Positions 38,549 to 49,145 of a DNA stretch of 64,000 bases are shown here, one piece after another. The notes under the pieces were generated by a model. The model saw only the letters and a program-made list of their open reading frames with translations. It was not told the origin of the DNA and did no database searches. The stretch is from assembly GCF_014635245.1 (NCBI RefSeq), contig NZ_BMCP01000002.1:558001-622000 (forward strand), in the 5' to 3' direction. A program made the translations under genes and the position numbers. The DNA comes from Agaricicola taiwanensis. GTDB lineage: Bacteria; Pseudomonadota; Alphaproteobacteria; Rhizobiales; Methylopilaceae. How positions within the stretch are numbered: the stretch's first letter is position 1; each line of letters opens with the position of its first letter.

Positions 38549-39064
38549 TCAGCCGATACCCTGCTCCCGCTGAAAGAGGATCAGGTCCAGCGAAGGGGCG
38601 GCGCCTTTTCCGGCTATGGCTGTCAGCAGGCCATGGATCTGGCCGCGATGGTGGGTCTGATGGTTGAAGAGGTGTGCCAGGGCGGATGAAAGGCTTTGGG
38701 CCACCGGCTTTGGGTTGGACACCGGACGGTACTGCACGATCGCGCCGAGATCCGCTTCGGCAAGACTTTCAATCCAGGCCGTGATCCTGCGATCCTCGGC
38801 CTCCCGTGCGGTGCGAAGTTCGTTCAACCTCTCGTGAAGGATGGCGTCGAGGCGGTCCGGCGCCGTGCCCTGTTGTGCAAGCCGCACCATCCAGATGCGG
38901 TCTGTCACCAGAAGATGGTTCAAGGTCCTGTGGACCGAACCAAAGAAGGCGCCACGGTCGGCGCGGTAGTCCTCATCTCGCAAGGCCGCTGCTGCATCAT
39001 AGATGCGCCCGTTCGCCCAGGCGTTATAGCGCGCGAACATGATGTAGTGCTGGGAGAGGGACAT
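38549..39064 (-). CDS. DinB-family protein
   Basis: The 171-residue four-helix-bundle protein has the DinB metal-site histidines: one in [17 protein letters not shown] and two in [17 protein letters not shown]. The N-terminus [16 protein letters not shown] is typical. The family is metal-binding and DNA-damage- or thiol-linked in some bacteria; here function is unknown. ATG 39064 is preferred over a start 17 codons upstream. It lies 56 bases upstream of ribB on the same strand and may be co-transcribed. Confidence 0.9.
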   Translation of the reverse strand: MSLSQHYIMFARYNAWANGRIYDAAAALRDEDYRADRGAFFGSVHRTLNHLLVTDRIWMVRLAQQGTAPDRLDAILHERLNELRTAREAEDRRITAWIESLAEADLGAIVQYRPVSNPKPVAQSLSSALAHLFNHQTHHRGQIHGLLTAIAGKGAAPSLDLILFQREQGIG

Positions 39065-39201
39065 CGTGTGCTGTTCCTTGGCGGTGGCTACGATCGGAGA
39101 TGTCGTTCGTTTCAATCATAAGACGGCTCGTGCTGTCTTGCCGCCTTCAAGTGCCGTCGCTATACACGCGCCACATCCAACAACGATCGGAAAATCAACA
39201 T

Positions 39202-39624
39202 ATGGCCATCGAGCGCACCTTCTCGATCATCAAGCCCGACGCCACTCGTCGCAACATCACCGGCAAGATCATCGACCGTATCGAAAGTGCGGGCCTGCGG
39301 GTCATCGCCTCCAAGCGTCTCCACCTCACCCGCGAGCAGGCGGAGGGCTTCTATGCCGTTCACAAGGAGCGGCCCTTCTTCAACGATCTCGTCTCCTTCA
39401 TGATCTCAGGCCCGGTCGTGGTCCAGGTGCTGGAAGGGGAAAATGCGGTCGCCAAGTACCGCGAAGTGATGGGTGCGACCAATCCCGCCAATGCCGACGC
39501 CGGCACCATCCGGAAGGACTTTGCCGAATCTATCGAGGCAAATTCCGTCCACGGCTCCGACGCCCAGGACACGGCGAAGGAGGAGATTGCCTATTTCTTC
39601 AAGGATGAAGAGATCGTCGGCTGA
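39202..39624 (+). CDS. ndk: Nucleoside-diphosphate kinase
   Basis: The 140-residue enzyme transfers gamma-phosphate between nucleotides through a phosphohistidine in NSVHGSDA. Other blocks are [35 protein letters not shown] and the [13 protein letters not shown] loop. The length is exactly that of the family. A promoter-like pair TTGCCG (39138) and CTATAC (39160), with a 16-base spacer, lies just upstream. Confidence 0.97.
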   Translation: MAIERTFSIIKPDATRRNITGKIIDRIESAGLRVIASKRLHLTREQAEGFYAVHKERPFFNDLVSFMISGPVVVQVLEGENAVAKYREVMGATNPANADAGTIRKDFAESIEANSVHGSDAQDTAKEEIAYFFKDEEIVG

Positions 39625-39650
39625 CGACTAGACCGAGGCGGGAGAACGGA

Positions 39651-39956
39651 ATGCGCAAAACCAGTCTGGCGGTTGCGATTATAGCTGCGATGGTGCCGTT
39701 CGCCGCTCAGTCGCAGACAGCTCCCGCTTCCATCTCCCGCGATCAGGTCCGCACACGGCTGCTGGACGGCTGTGTCTATGACATGTCGCGGGAAGCGGAT
39801 CCGTTGAAGAACCGGATCGTGCCGAAATGCTCCTGCTACGGCAAGGGCGTCTCGGCGCTCATGAGCCCGGAAGAGATCGCGGCGTTCGGCCGCGATCCCT
39901 CCGTACCGCGACGGATCAAAGCCGAGGCTGAAAAGCTGTTCGCCAGTTGTTCTTGA
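39651..39956 (+). CDS. Small exported Cys-containing protein, hypothetical
   Basis: The 101-residue precursor has a signal peptide (about 1-25, ending AAQSQTAP) and a mature domain of about 75 residues. Four cysteines are visible (GCVYD, KCSCYG, and the penultimate residue in ASCS), suggesting disulfides or metal binding. ATG 39651 has GGGAG upstream. It lies 26 bases after ndk and may be on the same transcript. I do not recognise a family. Confidence 0.75.
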   Translation: MRKTSLAVAIIAAMVPFAAQSQTAPASISRDQVRTRLLDGCVYDMSREADPLKNRIVPKCSCYGKGVSALMSPEEIAAFGRDPSVPRRIKAEAEKLFASCS

Positions 39957-39999
39957 GCAGGCACAAGGCTGTCGCCGGCTAACAACGCTGAAGTTCTGC

Positions 40000-40641
40000 T
40001 CAGACGATGATCATTTGCGGCAGGACCGCCTCCGCATCCACCCTGACCCTTTCGCCTTCCACGATGGCGCGCCCGGAGGCGATCAACGCGAGAGCGTGCG
40101 GGTAGAGGCGATGTTCCGCGCCGAGCACGCGTGCGGCCAGACTTTCGGCCGTATCCTGTGACGAGACCGGGACGGCGGCTTGGGCGACGATGGGTCCGTC
40201 ATCCATTTCCGCGCGAACGATGTGTACCGTGCAGCCGTGAACCCTTACACCGGCAGCAAGCGCGCGCGCGTGGGTATCGAGGCCTTTGAAACTTGGGAGC
40301 AGGGAAGGGTGGATGTTCAGCGTTCTGTCGCGCCAGGCGTCGACAAACCAGGGGCTGAGCAACCGCATGAAGCCTGCGAGGCAGATGAGATCGATCCCCG
40401 CCTCCCGCAGACGCTCGTCCATGGCTTCCTCGAAGGATCGCTTGTCGGCAAAATCGCGATGACTGATCACACCGGTGGCAATGCCCGCGTCCGTTGCGTG
40501 CCGCAGGCCCGCGGCCTCCGGTCGGTTGGACAGAACGAGGGCGATTTCCGCGGGATAATCCGGTTGCTTTGCTGCCTCGATGAGGGCGCTCATGTTGGAG
40601 CCGCGCCCGGAGATCAGGATGCCGACCTTGCGTTTCGTCAT
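40000..40641 (-). CDS. purN: Phosphoribosylglycinamide formyltransferase
   Basis: The 213-residue enzyme transfers the formyl group from 10-formyl-THF to GAR in purine synthesis. It has [17 protein letters not shown] at the N-terminus, the catalytic region [39 protein letters not shown] (catalytic Asn and His) and [15 protein letters not shown]. Its start overlaps the purM stop by ATGA. Confidence 0.97.
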   Translation of the reverse strand: MTKRKVGILISGRGSNMSALIEAAKQPDYPAEIALVLSNRPEAAGLRHATDAGIATGVISHRDFADKRSFEEAMDERLREAGIDLICLAGFMRLLSPWFVDAWRDRTLNIHPSLLPSFKGLDTHARALAAGVRVHGCTVHIVRAEMDDGPIVAQAAVPVSSQDTAESLAARVLGAEHRLYPHALALIASGRAIVEGERVRVDAEAVLPQMIIV

Positions 40642-41723
40642 GACGGCTGGGCGGTGTCCAGCTTGAGATTGCCGCTGGCGATGACCCTCTCGTTGCCGGA
40701 GGCAAGGACCTCGCCAAGCATGATGGCCGGTTCACCGGCCTCACGGAAGCTCTGGGCCACCCGTTCGGCTTCCGATGCGGCCACGACAGCGACCAAGCCG
40801 ATGCCGCAGTTGAAGGTGCGGAGCATTTCCGCTTCCGCCACATTGCCGGTCTGTGCAAGCCAGCCGAACACAGGCGGTACGGCAATCGTGCCAAGATCGA
40901 TGCGGGCGCCGAGGCCATCGGGCAGGACCCGGGGAATGTTGTCTGGGAAACCGCCGCCGGTGATATGCGCCAGTGCCTTGATGGCTCCGGTCTTGCGCAG
41001 GACCTCGAGCACGGGACGAACATAGATCTTCGTCGGGCTCAACAAGGCGCGACCGAGTGATGTGCTATGCGCGAAAGGCGCGGGCGCGTCCCAGGCAAGG
41101 CCGGACACTTCGACGATCTTGCGGACGAGTGAATAGCCGTTGGAATGCACGCCTGAGGAGGACAGGCCGAGCAGCACGTCGCCCTCTTGGACATCTCCCT
41201 TGGGCAACAGTTGATCCCGTTCGGCCGCGCCGACGGCGAAGCCGGCAAGGTCATACTCGCCGTCCTTGTAATGGCCCGGCATTTCGGCCGTCTCGCCGCC
41301 TATGAGGGCGCAGCCGGCATCGAAGCATCCTGTCGCGATGCCTTTGACCACGTCGACCGCGACGCCGGATTCCAGCCGGCCGCAGGCGAAATAGTCGAGA
41401 AAGAACAGCGGCTCGGCGCCTTGAACGATAAGATCATTGACGCACATGGCGACGAGATCGACGCCGATGCTGTCGTGGATGTTCGTCGCGGCGGCTATCT
41501 TCAGCTTCGTGCCGACCCCATCCGTGGCAGAGACGAGAATGGGATCTTTGAACCCGGCGGCTTTCAAATCGAACAGGCCGCCAAATCCGCCGATCTCGGC
41601 ATCCGCTCCGGCACGGCGCGTGGCGCGCACCAGCGGCTTGATCTTGTCGACAAGGGCATTGCCTGCATCGATGTCAACGCCGGCATCGCGATAGGTGAGG
41701 CCGGATGTGGGAAGCTGCGCCAT
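40638..41723 (-). CDS. purM: Phosphoribosylformylglycinamidine cyclo-ligase
   Basis: The 361-residue AIR synthase has [13 protein letters not shown] at the N-terminus, [35 protein letters not shown], and [17 protein letters not shown]. These are the PurM ATP- and FGAM-binding blocks. First gene of the purM-purN operon, a standard arrangement. Confidence 0.97.
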   Translation of the reverse strand: MAQLPTSGLTYRDAGVDIDAGNALVDKIKPLVRATRRAGADAEIGGFGGLFDLKAAGFKDPILVSATDGVGTKLKIAAATNIHDSIGVDLVAMCVNDLIVQGAEPLFFLDYFACGRLESGVAVDVVKGIATGCFDAGCALIGGETAEMPGHYKDGEYDLAGFAVGAAERDQLLPKGDVQEGDVLLGLSSSGVHSNGYSLVRKIVEVSGLAWDAPAPFAHSTSLGRALLSPTKIYVRPVLEVLRKTGAIKALAHITGGGFPDNIPRVLPDGLGARIDLGTIAVPPVFGWLAQTGNVAEAEMLRTFNCGIGLVAVVAASEAERVAQSFREAGEPAIMLGEVLASGNERVIASGNLKLDTAQPS

Positions 41724-41867
41724 CGAGGGGCTCCGTCGTTCGAGAGGCTTCGCTTAGCGCGGCGGCCGCCTCTTTTCAACGCCGCGCTCCGGAAGAAGCG
41801 GAAAGCTCACGGTTTTCTTTGACGAAAGCGGCCTTCGCATGCCACCCATTCGTCGGGAGAAACGCAC

Positions 41868-42410
41868 GTGAACATACCGACGCTGATAACGATCGGGCGT
41901 ATTCTGGCGGTGCCGATCGCGATCTGGCTTATCCTCGCCGACCATCTCATGGCGGCTTTTTGGGTCTTCGTGCTCGCTGGCATCACCGACGGCATCGACG
42001 GCTTCCTGGCGCGGCGGTGGAATCAGCGGACCGAGCTCGGCGCCTATCTCGACGCCATCGCCGACAAGGCGCTGCTGGTGTCGATCTACATCACGCTGGC
42101 TGTGGCGGGGCAGATCCCGGCTCTTCTCGCGATCACCGTCGTGTCACGCGATCTGATGATCGTGGGCGCGGTCCTGCTGTGCTGGGTGATCGGGCGGCCG
42201 CTCACGATCCGACCGACCGTCCTGTCCAAGGCCAACACGCTTGCGCAGATCACTTTCGCGGCGCTTGTGCTGGCGGCGGGCGGCTATGGTTATGAGACGG
42301 GCTGGCCCTATAGTGCAGGCGTCTGGATCGTTGCACTCTTGACGGTTGCTTCGGCAGGATCATACCTCGCCATATGGGCTCGCCACATGGCGGGCCATGA
42401 CGGCGAATGA
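41868..42410 (+). CDS. CDP-alcohol phosphatidyltransferase (PgsA-like)
   Basis: The 180-residue membrane protein has the family motif D-G-x2-D-G-x2-A-R-x8-G-x3-D-x3-D (TDGIDGFLARRW then GAYLDAIADK, about residues 43-68) and about five TM segments. PgsA makes phosphatidylglycerol phosphate; this short member could be PgsA or another CDP-alcohol transferase such as cardiolipin synthase. ATG 41868 is the first in frame. Confidence 0.88.
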   Translation: MNIPTLITIGRILAVPIAIWLILADHLMAAFWVFVLAGITDGIDGFLARRWNQRTELGAYLDAIADKALLVSIYITLAVAGQIPALLAITVVSRDLMIVGAVLLCWVIGRPLTIRPTVLSKANTLAQITFAALVLAAGGYGYETGWPYSAGVWIVALLTVASAGSYLAIWARHMAGHDGE

Positions 42411-42420
42411 GGGTGCGCGA

Positions 42421-43512
42421 GTGACGCTTCAGCGGCAGGCTTTTTTCTGGGGCGTGGCCCTGGTCGTTTCCGTTCTTCTACTGTGGCTGCTCAGTGATAT
42501 CCTGCTGCCATTCGTCGCCGGTATGGCGCTGGCCTATCTGCTCGATCCCGTCGCGGACCGCCTGCAGCGCGTGGGTATGAGCCGGCTGGTGGCGACACTC
42601 TTCATCCTGCTCGGCTTTATCGTCCTGCTGGTCATTGTTCTTGTCGTTGTAGTGCCGTTGATGGTCGAGCAGCTCGGGCAGTTCATCGCCAAGATACCGG
42701 ACTATGTGAATACGCTGCAACAAACCTTCGCCGGTCCGGGACAGGCCTGGCTGCGGGATCTTCTCGGCAGCAATCTTGAAGAGGTGCAAGGCTCGCTCGG
42801 GGAGGTCGTCAGCCAGGGCGCCTCTTATCTCACCTCATTCCTGACGCAGCTCTGGGCCGGCAGCCAGGCCATTATCAGTTTGGTTTCCCTTGTGGTGGTC
42901 ACGCCCGTTGTCACCTTCTACATGCTGGTCGACTGGGACCGCATGGTGGGCAGCATCGATCGCTTCCTTCCGCTTGAGCATCGCGAGACGATCCGGCAGC
43001 TCGCCCGCGAGATCAACCGCGCCGTGTCCGGCTTTCTACGCGGGCAAGCGGTGGTGTGCTTCTTCCTGGGAGCGTTCTACGGCGTGGGCTTGACTTTGGT
43101 GGGCCTCAACTTCGGGCTCCTGATCGGCATCGGCGCCGGCGCGCTCAGCTTCATTCCCTATGTGGGTTCCATCACCGGCTTCGTGGTGGCGATCGCCGTT
43201 GCTCTCGCTCAGTTCTGGCCGGACTGGGTATCCGTCTTCCTTGTCGCCGCCGTCTTCGGTGTGGGGCAGTTCATCGAAGGCAATATCCTGCAGCCGAAGC
43301 TGGTCGGCAATGCGGTTGGCCTGCATCCGGTCTGGCTGATGTTCGCGCTTTTCGCCTTCGGCGCGCTGTTCGGTTTCGTCGGGCTTCTTCTGGCCGTACC
43401 CATCTCGGCGGCCATTGCCGTGCTCGTCCGGTTCGGCCTCATGCACTATCAGCAGAGCCGCTTCTACGACAGCCGCTTCGGCCAACCCCTGACCGACGAC
43501 CCCGTGACCTGA
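42421..43512 (+). CDS. AI-2E/PerM-family transporter
   Basis: The 363-residue inner-membrane protein has about eight hydrophobic segments. Family blocks are LLPFVAGMALAYLLDPVADRLQ near the start, VVTPVVTFYMLVDWD, and PYVGSITGF near the C-terminal half. Members have been linked to AI-2 export and to Na+/H+ exchange; the substrate here is unknown. GTG 42421 is chosen, with GAGGG eight bases upstream; an ATG at 42397, overlapping the previous gene, is the alternative. hdaA starts one base after the stop. Confidence 0.88.
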   Translation: MTLQRQAFFWGVALVVSVLLLWLLSDILLPFVAGMALAYLLDPVADRLQRVGMSRLVATLFILLGFIVLLVIVLVVVVPLMVEQLGQFIAKIPDYVNTLQQTFAGPGQAWLRDLLGSNLEEVQGSLGEVVSQGASYLTSFLTQLWAGSQAIISLVSLVVVTPVVTFYMLVDWDRMVGSIDRFLPLEHRETIRQLAREINRAVSGFLRGQAVVCFFLGAFYGVGLTLVGLNFGLLIGIGAGALSFIPYVGSITGFVVAIAVALAQFWPDWVSVFLVAAVFGVGQFIEGNILQPKLVGNAVGLHPVWLMFALFAFGALFGFVGLLLAVPISAAIAVLVRFGLMHYQQSRFYDSRFGQPLTDDPVT

Positions 43513-43513
43513 C

Positions 43514-44206
43514 ATGGCCCGCGTTCCCCCGCGCCAGCTTGTGCTGGATCTGGCGCTGGCGCCGCGTTATGGCGCCGACGATTATCTTGTGACCGCCTCG
43601 ATCGCGCCGGCTCATGATCTGGTCATGGGCTGGCCGCGCTGGCCGGGTCCCGCCCTGCTTCTCTGCGGCCCGGAGGGAGCCGGCAAATCCCATCTTGCCG
43701 CCGTCTGGGCGGAAAACGCCGCGGCCGATGTCTATGCCGCAAGCGAGCTCGACATGGCTTCTCTGGACGCGGCCGCCGGCGGCAGCCGCTTCGTCGTTGA
43801 GAACATCGACGCTGCCGACGTCAGTGAAACGGCGCTCTTTCACCTGCTCAACCTGGCACGGGAGAGACCCTTCTCGGTGCTGCTGACGAGCAGGCGCGGG
43901 CCTGACGCCACTTGGCCGCGATTGAAGGACCTTTCATCCCGGCTTAGGGCCCTGCCGGTGGCCCGCATCGCCCCGCCTGATGATGCCCTGGTTCGGGCGG
44001 TATTGGTCAAACTCTTCGATGACCGACAGCTGATCGTGGACGAGGGCGTGGTGGACTACATCGCCCGCCGCATAGAGCGTTCGATCGGCGCGGCCCGCCA
44101 TGTTGTGGGCAATATCGACAGGGAATCTCTGGCGGCCAACCGGCGTATCACCCGGGCTGTTGCCGCAGCTGTCCTTGAGCGTCTCGAAACCGACAAGGAT
44201 CTGTAG
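43514..44206 (+). CDS. hdaA: HdaA, DnaA-related replication regulator
   Basis: The 230-residue AAA+ protein resembles DnaA domain III: P-loop [14 protein letters not shown] (about 54-67), a Walker B-like [11 protein letters not shown], sensor region [22 protein letters not shown], and a C-terminal lid with [21 protein letters not shown]. The DNA-binding domain of DnaA is missing, as in Hda/HdaA. It promotes hydrolysis of DnaA-ATP after initiation (RIDA). It begins one base after the AI-2E gene and precedes ppk. Confidence 0.92.
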   Translation: MARVPPRQLVLDLALAPRYGADDYLVTASIAPAHDLVMGWPRWPGPALLLCGPEGAGKSHLAAVWAENAAADVYAASELDMASLDAAAGGSRFVVENIDAADVSETALFHLLNLARERPFSVLLTSRRGPDATWPRLKDLSSRLRALPVARIAPPDDALVRAVLVKLFDDRQLIVDEGVVDYIARRIERSIGAARHVVGNIDRESLAANRRITRAVAAAVLERLETDKDL

Positions 44207-44252
44207 CAATCTTGACGTATCATGCGCCTTCCGAAGAGAGATGAGGCGAAAA

Positions 44253-46460
44253 ATGCAGAGTGAACCGCAAGCCAGCAAAGTCGTGGCGTTGGATGTTGAG
44301 CGCGCGCAGGCTGCGGCCGCGGTGAAGGTGGGAGACCCTGATCTTCGGACCCGCCACGATCGCTTCATCAACCGGGAGCTTTCATGGCTTCAGTTCAACC
44401 GCCGTGTGCTCGAGGAAGCAGCCAATCCCGATCATCCGCTGCTGGAGCAATTGCGTTTCCTGTCGATATCGGCCGCCAACCTCGATGAATTCTTCATGGT
44501 GCGTGTTGCGGGCCTCAAGGGGCAGGTCCGGTCAGGCGTCGCCATACGCAGCCCGGACGGGCTGGCTCCGTCCGAACAGCTCAAGGCCATTTCCGAGGTC
44601 GTCAGCCTGCTTGCGGCCGATCAGCAATCACGCTGGCTGGAACTGCGGAAGGACCTGAAGGAGGCCGATATCGTCCTCACAGACGGAACGACGCTCAAGC
44701 ATGATGAAAAGCGATGGCTGGAAGAGTATTTCCTTCAGTACATATTCCCGGTTCTGACGCCTTTGGCGATCGATCCAGCCCATCCCTTTCCCTTCATCCC
44801 GAACTTCGGATTTTCGCTGGCGCTGCATCTGGCGCGCCAAACGGACGGGCGAACCCTCAATGCTCTGATCCGGATTCCAGCCAAGATCGACCGGTTCATC
44901 AGCCTGCCGGATCGCGGCGGCGGCACTACGCGCTTCGTACTGCTGGAGCAGGTTATCGGGCTGTTCATCGGCCGCCTGTTCCCCGGCTATATGGTCAAGG
45001 GGCAGGGCGCGTTCCGGATCCTTCGCGACAGCGATCTGGAAGTCGAAGAGGAGGCCGAAGACCTCGTCCGCCTGTTTGAGACAGCCCTGAAGCGCCGCCG
45101 CCGCGGATCCGTGATCCGGCTTGAGGTCGAACAGGCCATGCCGGAAACGCTGCGGACGTTCGTGGCGGAAGCCCTGGATGTGGCCGACGATGAGATTTTC
45201 CTTATTGATGGCGTGCTTGCACTCGACGAGCTGTCACAGATCGTGTCGCTCGACCGGCCCGAACTGAAGTTCACGCCTTATAATCCGCGTTTTCCCGAGC
45301 GGATCCGCGAGCACGGCGGGGACAGTTTCGCCGCCATCCGGGAGAAGGACATCATCGTCCATCATCCGTATGAATCCTTCGATGCCGTGGTGCAGTTCCT
45401 GCATCAGGCGGCGCGCGACCCCAACGTGGTTGCTATCAAGCAGACGCTCTATCGCACCTCAGCCGACAGCCCCATCATCAAGGCGCTGATGGAAGCCGCC
45501 GAGGCCGGCAAGTCGGTCACGGCGCTCGTGGAGCTGAAGGCACGGTTCGATGAAGAGGCCAACATCCGCTGGTCGCGCGACCTGGAACGCGCGGGCGTGC
45601 AGGTGGTGTTCGGGTTCCTGGAGCTGAAGACACATTCAAAGCTGTCGCTGGTGGTGCGGCGGGAGGCGGGTTCGCTGGTATCCTACTGCCATCTGGGCAC
45701 CGGCAATTATCATCCCATCACCGCCCGGATTTATACGGATCTCTCGTTCTTTACCGCTGATCCCGTGATCGCGCGCGATGTGGCACGGCTGTTCAACTTC
45801 ATCACCGGCTACGCGCAACCTGCGGAGCTGGAAGCCATGGCTGCCTCGCCCCATACGCTGCGCAAGCGGATTCTCGATCACATCATGATGGAGATTGAGC
45901 ACGCCAAGGCCGGCCGACCAGCCGAAATCTGGTGCAAGGCGAACAGCCTCGTAGATCCCATCATCATCGATGCGCTCTATGACGCAAGCCGGGCGGGGGT
46001 GTCGATCGACCTCATCGTGCGTGGCATCTGCTGCCTGCGTCCGGGGGTGCCCGGACTGTCGGAGAATATCCGCGTCAAATCAATCGTTGGCCGCTTTCTG
46101 GAGCACAGCCGCATCTACTGCTTCGGGAACGGATTCGGGCTGCCGCACCCCGACGCTGCGGTCTATATTTCCTCGGCAGACCTCATGCCGCGCAATCTGG
46201 ACCGGCGCGTCGAGGCACTTGTCCCCATAATGAATCCCACGGTTCACGCGCAGGTTCTCGACCAAATCATGGTCGCTAATCTTAAAGATAATCAGCAGAG
46301 CTGGACCGTCTTGCCCGACGGCACATCCCGGCGCATATTCCCGGCCCCTGGCGAGGAGCCCTTCAATGCTCATCGCTACTTCATGACCAATCCAAGTCTG
46401 TCGGGGCGCGGGAAATCCTTGAAGGATAACCGTCCACAGCAGCTTGAAGAGCCAAGCTGA
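44253..46460 (+). CDS. ppk: Polyphosphate kinase 1
   Basis: The 735-residue enzyme polymerises phosphate from ATP. N-terminal [19 protein letters not shown], head-domain [28 protein letters not shown], the catalytic-histidine block [18 protein letters not shown] and [18 protein letters not shown] are all present. ATG 44253 follows GAGGCG; ATG 44241 is an alternative. ppx follows eight bases later, so synthesis and breakdown of polyphosphate are encoded together. Confidence 0.97.
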   Translation: MQSEPQASKVVALDVERAQAAAAVKVGDPDLRTRHDRFINRELSWLQFNRRVLEEAANPDHPLLEQLRFLSISAANLDEFFMVRVAGLKGQVRSGVAIRSPDGLAPSEQLKAISEVVSLLAADQQSRWLELRKDLKEADIVLTDGTTLKHDEKRWLEEYFLQYIFPVLTPLAIDPAHPFPFIPNFGFSLALHLARQTDGRTLNALIRIPAKIDRFISLPDRGGGTTRFVLLEQVIGLFIGRLFPGYMVKGQGAFRILRDSDLEVEEEAEDLVRLFETALKRRRRGSVIRLEVEQAMPETLRTFVAEALDVADDEIFLIDGVLALDELSQIVSLDRPELKFTPYNPRFPERIREHGGDSFAAIREKDIIVHHPYESFDAVVQFLHQAARDPNVVAIKQTLYRTSADSPIIKALMEAAEAGKSVTALVELKARFDEEANIRWSRDLERAGVQVVFGFLELKTHSKLSLVVRREAGSLVSYCHLGTGNYHPITARIYTDLSFFTADPVIARDVARLFNFITGYAQPAELEAMAASPHTLRKRILDHIMMEIEHAKAGRPAEIWCKANSLVDPIIIDALYDASRAGVSIDLIVRGICCLRPGVPGLSENIRVKSIVGRFLEHSRIYCFGNGFGLPHPDAAVYISSADLMPRNLDRRVEALVPIMNPTVHAQVLDQIMVANLKDNQQSWTVLPDGTSRRIFPAPGEEPFNAHRYFMTNPSLSGRGKSLKDNRPQQLEEPS

Positions 46461-46468
46461 GGCTATGC

Positions 46469-47971
46469 ATGATCGCTCCGGGACGCTTGTCCTTGGCCGC
46501 TCCTGTCGCGGTGATCGATATCGGTTCGAATTCGGTGCGCCTTGTGGTGTACGAGGCGCTCAGCCGCAGCCCGACGCCCATCTTCAACGAGAAGGTGCTG
46601 TGCGGTCTCGGCCGTGAAGTGGCAACCACCGGGCGACTGGCCGAGGACGCTGTCGTCAGCGCCCTTCAGGCATTAAGGCGCTTTCGCACGCTGTGCGACA
46701 TCATGCAGGTGGGCAACCTTCACGTCCTTGCAACGGCTGCCGCGCGTGATGCGAAGAATGGTGAGGATTTCGTCGCGGCGGCCGCTGATATCTGCCGTGC
46801 CGAGATCCAGATTCTGTCCGGCAAGCGGGAAGCGCGGCTTTCCGCCTACGGGATCATCGCAGGCTTTCACAATCCCGATGGTCTTGTGGGCGATCTCGGC
46901 GGTGGAAGTCTGGAACTGATCGACGTCAAGAAGAGCAGGCTCAGCGGTGGAGCGACCTTTCCGCTGGGCGGCCTCGCGCTGCGAGACGCATCGGAACAAT
47001 CCATAGAGAAGGCGGAAAAGATTGTCCGTCAGACGTTGGGCAGAACCGATCAATTGCAATGCGGCAACGAGCGACCCTTCTTCGCGGTCGGCGGTACATG
47101 GCGCGCTCTTGCACGCCTGCATATGACCCAGAAGGGATATCCGCTGCGTGTCATGCACGGCTATAAGATTCCCGCGCGGGAAGCTCTGGACTTCTGCCGC
47201 ATGGTGCATGTCGCCGACACAGAGGCTCTCAGCTCGATCAAGGCGGTGTCGGCGGAGCGTCGGCCTCTGCTCGCGTACGGCGCACTTGTCCTGGAACAGA
47301 TCATCCTGGCGGCCAAACCATCGGAAATCGTGACCTCCGCCCTTGGGGTGCGTGAGGGGCTGCTTTACGAACTTCTGGACGAAAAGACGCGCCATGAAGA
47401 CGCTCTTCTCACAGCGGCGCGCGAACTGGGATATCTGCGGGCACGCTGGCCGGAGCACGGTACCGACCTCATCGAGTGGACGGACCGGTTGTTTCATGCG
47501 GCCAAAATCGACGAGACCAAGGATGAGCGCCGTCTGCGTCACGCCGCCTGTTATCTCTCCGATGTCGGCTGGCGGGCCCATCCTGACTATCGGGGCGAGC
47601 AGAGCCTCAACATCATTGCCAACGCCGCCTTTGTCGGCATCGATCATCCAGGCCGGGCTTTCCTGGCTCTGGCAATCTTTTACAGGCATGAAGGTCTCGT
47701 GGACGAGGAGCTGAGCCCGCGCATCCGGGAGCTTGCCTCCACCCGGATGATGGAGTTGACCCGCATTCTCGGGGCGGCATTGCGCCTCGCGTTCCTCATC
47801 ACCGCCGGCATGCCGGGCGTGTTGCCGCGTGTGGGCTGCAAAGTAAAAAAGGGCAGGCTGGATCTGGAGCTGCCGCCGGACCTGAGTGGTCTGGGCGGCG
47901 ACAGGCTAGAAAACCGTTTGACGAAGCTCGCCAAGATCCTGGGGCGCTCGGGTGTAACGATGGCTGCCTGA
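46469..47971 (+). CDS. ppx: Exopolyphosphatase (Ppx/GppA family)
   Basis: The 500-residue ASKHA-fold phosphatase has VIDIGSNSVRLVVYEAL (about residues 14-30), LATAAARDAKNG, and VGDLGGGSLELI, the phosphate-binding loops of Ppx/GppA. The C-terminal half has an HD-like helical domain (AACYLSDVGWRAHPDYRGEQ). It releases phosphate from polyP or pppGpp; the exact preference is unknown. Confidence 0.95.
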   Translation: MIAPGRLSLAAPVAVIDIGSNSVRLVVYEALSRSPTPIFNEKVLCGLGREVATTGRLAEDAVVSALQALRRFRTLCDIMQVGNLHVLATAAARDAKNGEDFVAAAADICRAEIQILSGKREARLSAYGIIAGFHNPDGLVGDLGGGSLELIDVKKSRLSGGATFPLGGLALRDASEQSIEKAEKIVRQTLGRTDQLQCGNERPFFAVGGTWRALARLHMTQKGYPLRVMHGYKIPAREALDFCRMVHVADTEALSSIKAVSAERRPLLAYGALVLEQIILAAKPSEIVTSALGVREGLLYELLDEKTRHEDALLTAARELGYLRARWPEHGTDLIEWTDRLFHAAKIDETKDERRLRHAACYLSDVGWRAHPDYRGEQSLNIIANAAFVGIDHPGRAFLALAIFYRHEGLVDEELSPRIRELASTRMMELTRILGAALRLAFLITAGMPGVLPRVGCKVKKGRLDLELPPDLSGLGGDRLENRLTKLAKILGRSGVTMAA

Positions 47972-48016
47972 GGTCGAGCAGGCCGCCTGGACACAATCCT
48001 TTATCTGCAAATGTGT

Positions 48017-48041
48017 GGAACCTCGCGGTGCGTGGCTCGTT
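48017..48041 (+). promoter_or_regulatory. EcfG-type general stress promoter
   Basis: Perfect GGAAC (48017-48021), 16-base spacer, CGTT (48038-48041). This is the consensus of EcfG/SigT, the alphaproteobacterial general stress sigma factor. The start codon of the DUF4142 gene lies 38 bases after the -10 element. Confidence 0.85.
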
Positions 48042-48079
48042 GGCTCTGACATCAACGACTGCACTTCGTGGAGGAAATA

Positions 48080-48592
48080 ATGATCTATAAATCGCTCCTG
48101 GCGGGCGCGATGATGATGGCTGCCGTGCCCGCTGTCGCACAGAGCGGGGGTAGTACAAGCACGCAGGCTATGACCGGTGCTCAATTCGTCGAAGTTGCCA
48201 CCATCTCCAACTTGTTCGAAATCCAGTCGAGCCAGGCAGCGCTCGAAAAGGCGCAGACCGAAGAGGTCAAAGCCTTTGCGCAGCAGATGATCGACGATCA
48301 TACCAAAGCCGCCAACGACATGAAGGCCGCAGTCGCAAAGGCGGGCGGCGACATGAAGATGCCAACCGCCTTGGATGCTGAGCATCAGAAGATACTGGAC
48401 GATCTCAACGCGGAGACCGGCGATGACTTCGATGAGGAGTATGTGGACGCCCAGGTAGACGCTCACGAAAAGGCGGTCGCCCTCTTCACCACCTATTCGA
48501 AATCAGGCGATCAGCCGGCTCTCAAGGATTTTGCGACGAAGACCCTGCCTGTTTTGCAGAAGCACTACGACCACATCCAGAAGATGGACTGA
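48080..48592 (+). CDS. DUF4142 exported protein
   Basis: The 170-residue precursor has a signal peptide (about 1-21, ending AVAQS). The mature DUF4142 four-helix bundle includes FVEVATISNLFEIQSSQAAL, VKAFAQQMIDDHTKAANDMK and a C-terminal TLPVLQKHYDHIQKM. The family resembles ferritin-like bundles and is often stress-induced in Hyphomicrobiales; biochemical function is unknown. GGAGG lies six bases before ATG 48080. It is first in a two-gene unit behind a perfect EcfG promoter. Confidence 0.9.
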   Translation: MIYKSLLAGAMMMAAVPAVAQSGGSTSTQAMTGAQFVEVATISNLFEIQSSQAALEKAQTEEVKAFAQQMIDDHTKAANDMKAAVAKAGGDMKMPTALDAEHQKILDDLNAETGDDFDEEYVDAQVDAHEKAVALFTTYSKSGDQPALKDFATKTLPVLQKHYDHIQKMD

Positions 48593-48616
48593 CCCAACAA
48601 GAATGAGGATCTACCA

Positions 48617-49099
48617 ATGAAGACAATGGATGACCTTTTCCTTCACATGCTGAAAGACGTCTACCACGCAGAAAAGCAGCTGGTGCGCGCGCTGAAGCAG
48701 ATGGCGAAGCAGGCGAAAGACGATCAGCTCAAACAGGCCTTTGAAAAGCACCGCGAGGAGACCATCGGCCAGATCGAGCGGCTCGATCAAGTGTTCGAGA
48801 TGCTGGACAAGGCGGCGCGCGGTGTGCCGTGCGAAGCCATGCAGGGCTTGGTGGCTGAAGCCAAGGAAGTCATCGAAGAGGCCGAGGACAAGGAAGTCCT
48901 GGACGCAGGCCTCCTCGCTGCAGCGCAGGCCGTCGAGCACTATGAGATCGCCCGGTACGGCACCTTGGTTGCCTGGGCCAACCAGCTGGGGCTGAAAGAT
49001 GCCGCCAAGCTGTTTGAACAAACACTGGCTGAAGAGAAGAAGACGGACGAACTGCTGTCCAAGCTCGCTCTTCAGAACGTCAACAAGAAGGCCGCCTGA
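48617..49099 (+). CDS. YciE/YciF-family ferritin-like protein (DUF892), copy 1
   Basis: The 160-residue four-helix protein has DLFLHMLKDVYHAEKQLVRALKQMA at the N-terminus, KHREETIGQIERLDQVFEML, and AAQAVEHYEIARYGTLVAWA, the DUF892 blocks. Acidic and His residues at the bundle core could bind a di-iron site. Family members are stress-induced (osmotic, desiccation, stationary phase). It follows the DUF4142 gene by 24 bases and is a paralogue of the protein at 60763-61269. Confidence 0.93.
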   Translation: MKTMDDLFLHMLKDVYHAEKQLVRALKQMAKQAKDDQLKQAFEKHREETIGQIERLDQVFEMLDKAARGVPCEAMQGLVAEAKEVIEEAEDKEVLDAGLLAAAQAVEHYEIARYGTLVAWANQLGLKDAAKLFEQTLAEEKKTDELLSKLALQNVNKKAA

Positions 49100-49113
49100 T
49101 TCCTCTGCAACTG

Positions 49114-49145
49114 CCTCGCCGGGCAACCGGCGAGGTCTTTTATTT
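49114..49145 (+). terminator. Intrinsic terminator of the DUF4142-DUF892 operon
   Basis: Stem CCTCGCCGG (49114-49122), loop GCAA, stem CCGGCGAGG (49127-49135), followed by TCTTTTATTT, which runs into the end of aspS on the other strand. Confidence 0.9.
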
